From Pseudomonadota bacterium (GTDB taxonomy: Bacteria > Pseudomonadota > Gammaproteobacteria > Burkholderiales > Burkholderiaceae_C), in contig CAUJHV010000006.1 of assembly GCA_963205115.1 (NCBI GenBank), forward strand, positions 1 through 64,000: a stretch of 64,000 bases of DNA, read 5' to 3'. The translations under genes and the position numbers were made by a program. Below the pieces are notes generated by a model. The model did no database searches and had not been told where the DNA came from. It worked only from the letters and a program-made list of their open reading frames with translations. Below are positions 57,154-64,000 of this stretch, piece by piece; the first letter of the stretch is position 1, and the number at the start of each line of letters is the position of its first letter.

Positions 57154-57561
57154 ATGAATGCAAGCCTCACGGCCCTGGCCGGTTTTATCGCCTGGTCCCT
57201 GTTCCTGCTGGTGCTGATGGAGAGCATCCGGGCGGGACTCGTGATGCGCGGCCGAGTGCCTTCCAACGGCTTCCAGCCGGACAACGGCAATCTCTCGCCC
57301 TTCATGCAGCGGCTGGCCCGCGCGCACGCCAATTGCCTGGAAGGCCTGCCGATCTTCGGCGGCCTGCTGGTGCTGGCGGCTCTGGCCGGCAAGACGGCGG
57401 TGACCGATCCGCTGGCCCTGTGGCTGCTGGGGGCGCGCATCGTGCAATCGGTGATCCATATCGCCTCCACCAGCGTGATGGCGGTGAACCTGCGCTTCAC
57501 GGCCTTCCTGGTGCAGATGGTGATCGCCGTGATCTGGTGCTGGAAGCTGCTGGTGGCGTGA
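57154..57561 (+). CDS. MAPEG-family membrane protein
   Basis: A 135-residue protein with about four membrane helices (ALAGFIAWSLFLLVLMES; HANCLEGLPIFGGLLVLAAL; LWLLGARIVQSVIHIAST; FTAFLVQMVIAVIWCWKLL). RAHANCLEGLPIF and ARIVQSVIH match MAPEG (membrane-associated eicosanoid/glutathione metabolism) proteins. Bacterial members may conjugate glutathione, but activity here is unproven. The ATG at 57154 is chosen as the start nearest the first helix. Confidence 0.85.
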   Translation: MNASLTALAGFIAWSLFLLVLMESIRAGLVMRGRVPSNGFQPDNGNLSPFMQRLARAHANCLEGLPIFGGLLVLAALAGKTAVTDPLALWLLGARIVQSVIHIASTSVMAVNLRFTAFLVQMVIAVIWCWKLLVA

Positions 57562-57595
57562 TAGCGTTTGTACAACCCCCGCCGGAGCGCACGAC

Positions 57596-57988
57596 ATGGC
57601 CACACATCCCCTCGAGACCTGGCACCACCTGCTGCGTGAACGCGATGCGTCCGGCCTGCCGGCGCTGCTGGCCGAGGACGTGGTCTTCCACTCGCCGGTG
57701 GTCCACACGCCGCAGCGCGGCCGCGCGATCACCGCGGCCTACCTGTCCGCTGCGATGAAGGTCTTCGGCAACCCCAGCTTCCATTACGTGCGCGAGGTCG
57801 TCGGGCCGAGTGACGCGGTGCTCGAGTTCGAGACCGAGATCGACGGCATCCTCGTCAACGGCGTCGACATGATCAGCTGGAACGACGCCGGCCAGATCGT
57901 GTCCTTCAAGGTCATGGTTCGGCCGCTGAAGGCCATCAACCTGATCCACCAGCACATGGCCGCGATGCTGCAGGCCCGGGGCGGCTGA
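57596..57988 (+). CDS. SnoaL-like/NTF2-fold protein
   Basis: A 130-residue small alpha+beta-barrel protein (LETWHHLLRERDASGLPALLAEDVVFHSPVVHTPQRGR, ending VRPLKAINLIHQHMAAML). The NTF2-like fold occurs in many unrelated isomerases, hydrolases and binding proteins, so no function is proposed. It lies 34 bases after the MAPEG gene and may share its transcript. Confidence 0.85.
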   Translation: MATHPLETWHHLLRERDASGLPALLAEDVVFHSPVVHTPQRGRAITAAYLSAAMKVFGNPSFHYVREVVGPSDAVLEFETEIDGILVNGVDMISWNDAGQIVSFKVMVRPLKAINLIHQHMAAMLQARGG

Positions 57989-58248
57989 GCGGCGCTGTCG
58001 CGCTGCCGCCGGCGGTGCGGCACAACGCCCGTCGAGCGTTGGCCTGGCGCTGCACCTGTCGCTGGTCCCCCGTGTGCCATTCGAGGCAGGCGCCCTTCGT
58101 ACCACCGGCGCCCGCCCGGCGGGCCTGGCACATGCCGGCCGTGGCAGTGAGCCGGCCCGAAGATCGCTTCGAGGTTCAAGACGGCGATTCACGGGGCCGA
58201 TAGATCGTTCGAGCCGCCCATACGGGGCCAGGCACATGCGGAGGCGCG

Positions 58249-58887
58249 ATGGCGTCGCAACAACTGCAGTGGAGCTACGAACGCGACGAGTGCTGGGGCC
58301 CGTCGGGCGAGCCGCTGCTCAGCGCCAGGCTGTCGGGCGAGCAGTTGATGCTGCGCGTGCGCAACTCGCGCCACTACGGCATGGAAGTGGTGATCGGCGT
58401 CGCGGGCAGCGCGGAGCTGGACGGCGATGCCGACGGGCCGACGTTCAAGATCGGCTTCGACGACCAGGCGCTGCAGCCCTTGCAGGCCCGGGTGCAGGAA
58501 AGCGGCCAGCTGGCCTTCGTGTCCGACGTGCAGCGGCTGGTGGCCGAACTCAACTGCACGAATCGGCTGCGCCTGCACGCCCGGCCGGAAGGCGGCGGCG
58601 TGTGGTTGCAGCTCGATGCCGAGATCGACGACCTGCAGCTGGAGCGGCTCGTGGAGCCGGACAGCGGCATCCTGCTGGTCTACCCTGGGCCCGAACGGTC
58701 CGCCGCGACGAGCAGCGGGTCGAGTGCACGCCCGGCCGGGCGCGCGCAGCGGCCGCAATCCGCTCCCGCCGCGCGCGCCCCATCGGGCGCGGCCGATCTG
58801 ATCGGCGCGGTGGCGCCGCTGGCCGGTTTCGCCCTGGGCTACAAGCTCGGTCACAAGACGTTCGGTCCGAGCAAGAAGGGCGATTGA
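58249..58887 (+). CDS. Hypothetical protein with Gly-rich C-terminal helix
   Basis: A 212-residue protein that I do not recognise. GGAGG lies just before the ATG. Residues 1-150 are predicted mainly beta and acidic. A Pro/Ala/Ser linker (~150-180) leads to a hydrophobic Gly-rich segment (AADLIGAVAPLAGFALGYKLG) near the C-terminus, which could insert in or lie on a membrane. It is 10 bases upstream of the next hypothetical gene and likely functions with it. 260 bases without a gene (57989-58248) precede it. Confidence 0.75.
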   Translation: MASQQLQWSYERDECWGPSGEPLLSARLSGEQLMLRVRNSRHYGMEVVIGVAGSAELDGDADGPTFKIGFDDQALQPLQARVQESGQLAFVSDVQRLVAELNCTNRLRLHARPEGGGVWLQLDAEIDDLQLERLVEPDSGILLVYPGPERSAATSSGSSARPAGRAQRPQSAPAARAPSGAADLIGAVAPLAGFALGYKLGHKTFGPSKKGD

Positions 58888-58897
58888 GGCCATCCGC

Positions 58898-60136
58898 ATG
58901 TCGGCAACGCTGGAACTGTTCGTGGCCGAAGCGGCCAGCGGCCTGACGATGGCGCAGTGGCGGCAGTTGGGCCGGCTGCGCCGCTGGATCGAACGCAACG
59001 ATCCGGACGCGCGCGCCTTGTTGGGGCCCCGCGCGCAGCCATGTGTCCAGGCGATGCGCCAGGCGAGGGACGCCTGGCGGCAGCGGCGTCGCGACCCGGC
59101 CGCGCCGCCGCGCACGCCGCCGGTAGCGGCGTTGAGGACGCTGGCTCTCGCCTCGCAGCAGATGTCGCAGCGCCTGCGCGAGCGGCCGAACGGCTTCTTC
59201 GCGCCCGCCACCAGCGCCATCGGCCAGGGCCTGCTGCTGCGATTGCCGGCGCTGAAATCGTGGCTTCGAGGCGCCTTCGCGCAAGAGGCGGCCGTGCCGC
59301 CCGGATCGTCACCCGAGCAGGCGCGCGCGCGAGCAAGCGGGGCGCTGATCGCGCAGTGCCTGGCCCTGTGCGGGGCCGAAGACACGTACCAGCGCCGAGG
59401 CCACCTGCTGCAACTGCTGCACGACCACGGCTATCGCGAGCCCCTGCTGCGGCTGGTGCGGCGGGCCGGCCGGGGCTCGGTGCCCGCGGGCTGGGCCGAG
59501 ATCTGGGAACAGATCGCCGGCATGGGCGACGACAAGCGGGCGATCGACGCCTTGCAGGACGCGATGGCGGCACTGACGCCTGCGCTCGAGACCTGGGCCG
59601 CGCCCGCGAAGCCCGCGCTGCCGGCACCGCCGCCGCAGATGGCGACCGCTTCGGCCGCGGCAGCAACGCCGAAGCGCCATGCAGCGCCCGCGGTGGCGGC
59701 AAATCCCGTGATCATGCGCGCGGCGAAGTTGCCGCGTCGCGTGCTGTGGATGGTGGGCGCTGCGGCGGCGCTGGCGGTCGGCGGAGGTCTCGCCTTGCAC
59801 CTCACGCGGGGCAACGGTGCAGCCGCCGTGCTGTGGGTGCCGTACCACGAGGCCGATGGCGCGACGATGTCGATCGACCCCGAAAGCATCCGCAAGGACG
59901 GCAGCCAACTCACCTATCGCGTCAGCGTGGTGCGGCGCCGCGAGGGCCGTTCCGCCGTGGCGACCTTCACCACCGACTGCGCCACGCGCCAGCGCCGTCT
60001 GGAGACCGTGCAGCATTACAGCGGCACGCGCTACGAGACGGCCACCCGCTACGAGGTGCGGGGATCGTCGGCCGGTGAATGGCCGGCCACCGGAATCGAC
60101 GTGGCCCTGCTGCGAGCCGCTTGCGAGCGGCGCTGA
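58898..60136 (+). CDS. Hypothetical membrane-anchored protein with adhesin-E-like C-terminus
   Basis: A 412-residue protein. The N-terminal ~250 residues are helical and Arg/Ala-rich. A single membrane helix lies near 283-304 (VLWMVGAAAALAVGGGLALHL). The C-terminal ~100 residues (SIDPESIRKDGSQLTYRVSVV, TTDCATRQRRLETVQHYSG) are reminiscent of surface-adhesin protein E domains. The topology would place the N-terminus in the cytoplasm and the C-terminus outside. Functional link to the preceding gene is inferred from the 10-base gap. Confidence 0.7.
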   Translation: MSATLELFVAEAASGLTMAQWRQLGRLRRWIERNDPDARALLGPRAQPCVQAMRQARDAWRQRRRDPAAPPRTPPVAALRTLALASQQMSQRLRERPNGFFAPATSAIGQGLLLRLPALKSWLRGAFAQEAAVPPGSSPEQARARASGALIAQCLALCGAEDTYQRRGHLLQLLHDHGYREPLLRLVRRAGRGSVPAGWAEIWEQIAGMGDDKRAIDALQDAMAALTPALETWAAPAKPALPAPPPQMATASAAAATPKRHAAPAVAANPVIMRAAKLPRRVLWMVGAAAALAVGGGLALHLTRGNGAAAVLWVPYHEADGATMSIDPESIRKDGSQLTYRVSVVRRREGRSAVATFTTDCATRQRRLETVQHYSGTRYETATRYEVRGSSAGEWPATGIDVALLRAACERR

Positions 60137-60256
60137 TACCCGCTGGCGGCGTCTGCGGGGACGCGACGCGCAGCCGCGGCTTCGTGGCCATGCCGTTCAA
60201 GCACCTTTTCCGACGACGCAGGCGGACCCATGCCCGCCTGCGCGCCGCGTGAACGG

Positions 60257-60976
60257 TCAGTCGTCCGAGAGACCGAAGCCGAACAGGCTGAGCAGGCTCG
60301 TGAACAGATTGAAGACCGACACGTACAGGCCGACGGTGGCCAGTACGTAGTTGGATTCACCGCCGTTGACAATGCGGCTGGTCTCGAACAGGATCAGCCC
60401 GGCCGACAGCAGCGCCACCATCGCGGACACGGCCAGGCCCAGCGCCGGCATCTGCAGGAAGATGGCGCCCAGTCCGGCGAGCAGCGCGATGACCATGCCG
60501 GCAAACAGGAAGCCGCCCATGAAGCTGAAATCGCGCCGGGTCGTCAGCACCCAGGCCGACAAGGCCATGAAGGTGGCACCCGTGGCCGCCAGGGCCATCG
60601 TCACCACCTGCGCGCCGCCCGGCAGGGCCAGCGACTTGGCCAGGACCGGCCCCAGCGAGTAGCCCATGAAGCCGGTCAGCGCAAACACGGCGGGCAGCGC
60701 CCAGCCGCTGTTCTTGAACTTGTGGACGGCAAAGAGCAGGCCGAAGTAGCCGCCCAGCGTCAGCAGCAGGCCGGGTGCCGGCAGCTTGAAGGCGACGCTG
60801 GCCGCCGCAATGGCCGCGCTGAACAGCAGCGTCATCGACAGCAGGGCGTAGGTGTTGCGCAGCACGCGGTTCGTCGCGATGGCCTCCGCGGGCGAGGCGC
60901 GGTCTGCGGTGAACGCGGCCGGATGCCCGGCTTGCGGCTGCGGGGTCGAGGGGACGGGCGTCAGGGTGTTGTTCAT
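60257..60976 (-). CDS. Bax inhibitor-1/YccA family membrane protein
   Basis: A 239-residue protein with seven predicted membrane helices after a ~35-residue hydrophilic N-terminus (RVLRNTYALLSMTLLFSAAIAAASVAF onward). LFETSRIVNGGESNYVLATVGLYVSVFNLFTSLLSLFG is the YccA/YbhL C-terminal signature with the acidic pair implicated in calcium leak channels. In E. coli YccA modulates FtsH. The gene is 30 bases downstream of the HPF-like gene on the same strand and may be co-expressed with it. Confidence 0.93.
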   Translation of the reverse strand: MNNTLTPVPSTPQPQAGHPAAFTADRASPAEAIATNRVLRNTYALLSMTLLFSAAIAAASVAFKLPAPGLLLTLGGYFGLLFAVHKFKNSGWALPAVFALTGFMGYSLGPVLAKSLALPGGAQVVTMALAATGATFMALSAWVLTTRRDFSFMGGFLFAGMVIALLAGLGAIFLQMPALGLAVSAMVALLSAGLILFETSRIVNGGESNYVLATVGLYVSVFNLFTSLLSLFGFGLSDD

Positions 60977-61006
60977 GGTGTGGGTACCTTTCGAGTGGTC
61001 AGGGGT

Positions 61007-61348
61007 TCAGCGTTCCATGGCGATGAGACGTTGGCGCAGGCGGCGGGAATCCGTTCCGCGCCGCCACAGCCGCGTGAGAAACCGTGCGGCGCGCTCCAGC
61101 GCCCGGTCCAGCGCGGTGCGCCAGTCGCCGGCCACCGAGGTGACGACCACCGCGCCGGCGCCGTCGGTGCGCAATTCGACCTGGCAGCGCTTGTCGATGC
61201 CGCCGCGCGGCCCGTTCACGTCGGACATGCGCACCTCGGCGCGCGGCACGAGCCAGCCCAGGCGGCGCAGAACGAAGCGAACGCGGCGCTCGGTGAGATC
61301 ACGCATGTCAGCGGCATGGGGATGACGGGACTTGAACAGCACTTGCAT
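61007..61348 (-). CDS. HPF/RaiA-like ribosome-associated protein
   Basis: A 113-residue protein of the sigma-54 modulation/ribosome hibernation fold (MQVLFKSRHPHAADMRDLTERRVRFVLRRL, SDVNGPRGGIDKRCQVELR, WRTALDRALERAARFL). The beta-alpha-beta-beta-beta-alpha layout and basic surface fit ribosome binding. It lacks the C-terminal domain of long HPF. The ATG at 61348 has GGAG upstream; the longer frame is rejected because its extra residues are aromatic/Arg-rich and unlike the family. Confidence 0.85.
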   Translation of the reverse strand: MQVLFKSRHPHAADMRDLTERRVRFVLRRLGWLVPRAEVRMSDVNGPRGGIDKRCQVELRTDGAGAVVVTSVAGDWRTALDRALERAARFLTRLWRRGTDSRRLRQRLIAMER

Positions 61349-61633
61349 CACGGTTCTCCATCGGTGGGTGGACAGACGAACTGTGCGTCCTGTGAAGGTT
61401 CTGAAAAAGCACCGTGGATCTGAGAGACATATCGGAAAAACCTGAACGATCAGCCTCGCCGCGACGTGGAACCACCAGCGCCGCAGACGAACATCGACTG
61501 GTCCGATCCGCATGAGACCGCGCTGTGCTCATGGTTCGGAAATTTCTGTTGATTTCGATCGAAAAGGCCGCTTGGTTCGAAGTCACTGAGAGGGCACATT
61601 GAGGTCGTGTCCTCACCTATCGATGCCCACACC
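61349..61633. other. AT-richer divergent promoter region
   Basis: 285 bases clearly less GC-rich than the surroundings, between the HPF-like gene and a small ORF. Promoters for both directions are expected here. Stretches such as GATTTCGATCGAAAA (61551-61565) are present, but no consensus pair could be assigned. Confidence 0.4.
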
Positions 61634-61816
61634 ATGCAGCCTGCGCCCAACTCCCTGTCTCTCGCACGCGTCCGTCTGATCCGCACCCTGCGGTCGCTTC
61701 GACAGTCACTGCTGTCGTGGCTGCCACAGCCGGCGCCCGCGCTGGTGCCCATCCCGATCCGGGCGGAACGCGGGCGCCTCGACGACCTGCGCCGTGCCCG
61801 CCACCGCGTTGACTGA
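61634..61816 (+). CDS. Possible small basic protein
   Basis: A 60-residue frame (MQPAPNSLSLARVRLIRTLR, then a Leu/Pro-rich middle and an Arg-rich end). It is rich in Arg and Leu and could form an amphipathic helix. A GTG at 61607 would add nine residues. There is no strong ribosome site and no homologue that I recognise. It is kept only because it fills the gap before the TerB-like gene with plausible codon use. Confidence 0.35.
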   Translation: MQPAPNSLSLARVRLIRTLRSLRQSLLSWLPQPAPALVPIPIRAERGRLDDLRRARHRVD

Positions 61817-61921
61817 GAACCCCGCTGGCCAGCGCGAGCACACCCGGGCCGACCCCCCGTGGCCTCGCGCGTCCGCGAATCTGTCCGCCCGAGCCCACAC
61901 ACCGTGAAGAGGAAACCCCCT

Positions 61922-62356
61922 ATGCGAAGCTATCCCCGCAACAGCCCCGAAGCCGCTGCGCGCATCGTGGCACTCGTGCTGATCGCCGACGGCCACGTCT
62001 GCCCATCGGAGGTCGACGCCTTGCGGCGCCTGGAGATCGAACAGGCGCTCGGATTGGCGCCAGGCGCATTCGCGCAGGTTGTGCACACCTTGTGCGAGGA
62101 CCTGCTGATGGGCGCCTACGGCAGCGGCTCGATGATGTGCAGCGTGGACGAGGCCTTCCTGGCATCGCTGCTGGCGGAGGTGGACGAACCCGGCCTGCAG
62201 ACCCGGGTGCTGCGCCTGGCCCTTGCTGCTGCCGTGGCCGACCGGCACCTGGCCGATGCCGAAATCCTGGTGGTGGACGCTGCGCGCCGACACTGGAACC
62301 GCAGCGATGCCTGGCAGGTCACCGCCGCAGCCACGCAGCCGCTCCAGCCGGCCTGA
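61922..62356 (+). CDS. TerB-like (tellurite resistance fold) protein
   Basis: A 144-residue all-helical protein. SPEAAARIVALVLIADGHVCPSEVDALRRLEIEQALGL followed by LRLALAAAVADRHLADAEILVVDAARRHW is the pattern of TerB/co-chaperone DjlA N-domains, which carry acidic metal-binding positions. The start ATG at 61922 has AGAGGAAA upstream. No other ter genes are present, so a direct role in tellurite resistance is not implied. Confidence 0.8.
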   Translation: MRSYPRNSPEAAARIVALVLIADGHVCPSEVDALRRLEIEQALGLAPGAFAQVVHTLCEDLLMGAYGSGSMMCSVDEAFLASLLAEVDEPGLQTRVLRLALAAAVADRHLADAEILVVDAARRHWNRSDAWQVTAAATQPLQPA

Positions 62357-62380
62357 GGCGCGCGGGCGCCGCGCGGCTTG

Positions 62381-63271
62381 TCAGGCCGCGGTGCGTGCCG
62401 CTGCGGCCATCACTTGCAGCACCAGCGGGTGGTGCTGGCCGCGGCGCGACCGTATGGCGTGGATCTCTTCCTTGACGCCGTCGCTGCAGCCCAGCGCGCG
62501 CACCCCGCGCATCAGGTCGACGTCGTCCGCGCCGAGCCGGCTGACCGGAAATACGCCCAGGCCACGGGCGGCAAAGACCGCCAGCAGCGCGCTGTCCTCG
62601 AACTCGCCGACGATGTGCGGGCGCAGGCCCTGTGTATCGAACCAGTGGTCCAGCCTCTGGCGCAAGGCCGAGTGTCCCGTGGGCAGCAGCACCGGCAGGT
62701 CGTTCAGGCACTGCGGGAAGCGGTCCCGTTCGGACTTGCCGACCAGGCGGGCCGGCCCGTACCAATCGACGGGCGATTCGACGATCCGTTCGCTGGCCAG
62801 GCGCAGATTCGGGTTGCGCGGCGCGGCCTGGCCGGCCAGCACCAGGTCCAGGTGATGCAGCGCCAGTTCGCCCAGCAGCTGCTCGAACTCGCCTTCGTGG
62901 CAGACCAGCCGCAGGTTGGGCGTGCCCAGCACAGGCTCCAGCAGCGCATGCGCCGCGAGCTTGGAGATGCCGTCGGAGAGCCCGACCGCCAGTCGCACGA
63001 CCTGGCCGCTGGCGGCATGGCGCACCTCGTCGGGAAGGCCCTGGCCCAGCTGGAAGATTTCTTCGGCGCGCGCGAAGGCTGCCTGACCCGCTTCCGTGAG
63101 CGCCACGCCGCGGCCCGCGGGCTTGAGCAGCTGATGGCCGAGTGCCTTCTCCAGCTCGCGCACCTGCGCGCTGATGGTCTGCACCGCCATGTCCAGCCGC
63201 TCAGCGGCCCTCGCAAAGCCGCCTTCCTTGGTGACGACCCAGAAGTAGTGCAGATGGCGATAGTTCAGCAT
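62381..63271 (-). CDS. LysR-family regulator, NhaR-like
   Basis: A 296-residue LysR-type regulator. The N-terminal helix-turn-helix (LNYRHLHYFWVVTKEGGFARAAERLDMAVQTISAQVRELEKALGHQLL) has the LNYRHLHYFW opening typical of NhaR-like members. The effector domain follows (~88-290). NhaR activates a Na+/H+ antiporter gene in E. coli; no antiporter is adjacent here, so the target is unknown. The ATG at 63271 is favoured over 63337, because the extra 22 residues are not family-like. Confidence 0.92.
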   Translation of the reverse strand: MLNYRHLHYFWVVTKEGGFARAAERLDMAVQTISAQVRELEKALGHQLLKPAGRGVALTEAGQAAFARAEEIFQLGQGLPDEVRHAASGQVVRLAVGLSDGISKLAAHALLEPVLGTPNLRLVCHEGEFEQLLGELALHHLDLVLAGQAAPRNPNLRLASERIVESPVDWYGPARLVGKSERDRFPQCLNDLPVLLPTGHSALRQRLDHWFDTQGLRPHIVGEFEDSALLAVFAARGLGVFPVSRLGADDVDLMRGVRALGCSDGVKEEIHAIRSRRGQHHPLVLQVMAAAARTAA

Positions 63272-63421
63272 GCCAAGATGGGTTCGAAAAAAACGAACTA
63301 TACGCGCGCATCGTGATGGTTTGTCCGAAGTCCACAAGCACGCGATCGCACCGGCAACCAGCAGCCTTCGAAGCGAGCGGCGCGGCGCACGCGCCCTGGA
63401 GCCGCGCGATTGCCCGCCGGC

Positions 63422-64000
63422 TCACGGCATCGGCACCGCCCACAGCGGCTCGGTGGTCAGCGGCAGCGGCGGGCCGGTGCGGTCTGCCACCATCGTCGCC
63501 ATCGCGTCGAAGCTGGCGATGGCCTGAACCAGGCCGGCGGCCTGCCTGGCGGTCAGCACCGTGCCGTCGCTGTAGGCAAACTGCTCGACGTGGTAGCGCG
63601 CGCCCAGGTACCAGTCCTCGATGGTCAGCACGTCGCTGCCGCCGGGCAGTCCGACCTGCAGCGCGTTGCCGTTGCGGGTGAAGCGCGTGTCGGCCGGCGT
63701 GATGCCGGCGTCGAAGGCGACGCGGTCGACCACACCCGAGGTCTTGTCGTTCTCCTGGATGCGATCCTTTCCGCCTCCTGAACCAAAGCGGTAGAGATCC
63801 GCGCCGGAGCCGCCGATCAGGGTGTCGTTTCCTGCGCCGCCATCCAGTGTGTCGGCGCCAGCGCCGGCATTGAGCGTGTCGTTGCCGTCGCCGCCGGCCA
63901 GCACATTGGCCGCGCTGTTGCCGGTGAGCGTGTTGTCCAGCCGGTTGCCGGTGGCGTTGATAGCCGCAGAGCCGGTCAGCGTCAGGTTGTCGACGTTGAC
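63422..64000 (-). CDS. C-terminal end of an RTX (hemolysin-type calcium-binding) protein, cut by window edge
   Basis: The frame is open from the right edge to a TAG/TGA at 63422 (192 residues seen). It holds repeats of the GGxGxDxLx type: LTGNSAANVLAGGDGNDTLN, AGAGADTLDGGAGNDTLIGGSGADLYRFG, which bind calcium as a beta-roll. The end has the haemolysin-type C-terminal domain (GKDRIQENDKTSG, VLTIEDWYLGARYHVEQFAYSDGTVLTA). Such proteins are usually secreted by type I systems; no transporter genes are in view. Confidence 0.92.
   Translation of the reverse strand, partial: VNVDNLTLTGSAAINATGNRLDNTLTGNSAANVLAGGDGNDTLNAGAGADTLDGGAGNDTLIGGSGADLYRFGSGGGKDRIQENDKTSGVVDRVAFDAGITPADTRFTRNGNALQVGLPGGSDVLTIEDWYLGARYHVEQFAYSDGTVLTARQAAGLVQAIASFDAMATMVADRTGPPLPLTTEPLWAVPMP

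Overview
The window is very GC-rich, gene-dense DNA that reads as a chromosomal segment of a betaproteobacterium of the order Burkholderiales. The reasons are the gene order thrS-infC-rpmI-rplT-pheS-pheT-ihfA-merR-tRNA-Pro(GGG), the Bug-type (tripartite tricarboxylate) solute receptor, osmoregulated periplasmic glucan genes opgG-opgH, and protein sequences that look Burkholderiales-like throughout. No species is assigned. No transposase, integrase, rRNA or CRISPR array was seen.

Layout. 1-17.6 kb: housekeeping and metabolism (partial J-domain protein, two aldo/keto reductases, ammonium transporter, HI0933-type flavoprotein, hybrid sensor kinase, Tex coupled to a TonB-dependent receptor, opgGH, patatin). 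17.6-26.0 kb: the translation block. It carries several regulatory signals: a threonine-rich leader peptide and hairpin before thrS, a non-canonical ATC start for infC, and an intrinsic terminator whose U-tract abuts the pheS start. The block ends in tRNA-Pro(GGG) with its own terminator. 26.2-31.1 kb: a compositionally different (visibly less GC-rich) insert beside the tRNA, holding a copper-type operon read leftwards. A DUF2946 protein with both a CxxC and a C-terminal RAPP motif matches the CruR copper-responsive uORF described in Bordetella. It is followed by a TonB-dependent receptor, a BNR-like protein with a CECC motif and a periplasmic redoxin. 31.2-38.2 kb: acyl-CoA dehydrogenase, then a catabolic locus with divergent arms (flavin reductase-IclR, and Bug receptor-RidA-amidohydrolase-two FAH-family enzymes). 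The divergent intergenic region contains two near-identical IclR-type operator candidates.

38.3-48.1 kb: less familiar genes. These are a winged-helix/degenerate cyclase/TolB-like/TPR regulator, a PAP2/haloperoxidase-like protein with twelve exact NVGAx pentapeptides at its N-terminus, a 950-residue HExxH metallopeptidase candidate divergent from a LuxR-type regulator across a long palindrome, a long intergenic palindromic element, and SelO. 48.3-57.0 kb: arsenic-related region. arsR (probably leaderless)-arsI-arsC-acr3 is followed by an FCSD-like flavoprotein with a Cys-containing small ORF in front of it, and by a TVP38/TMEM64-pyridine oxidoreductase fusion, DUF547 and SelD-N-like oxidoreductase operon. 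ArsI carries an unusual tail of five extra Cys-Cys pairs. 57.1-64.0 kb: small conserved and hypothetical proteins (MAPEG, SnoaL-like, Bax inhibitor-1 family, HPF/RaiA-like, TerB-like), a LysR regulator and the C-terminal end of an RTX calcium-binding protein cut by the window edge.
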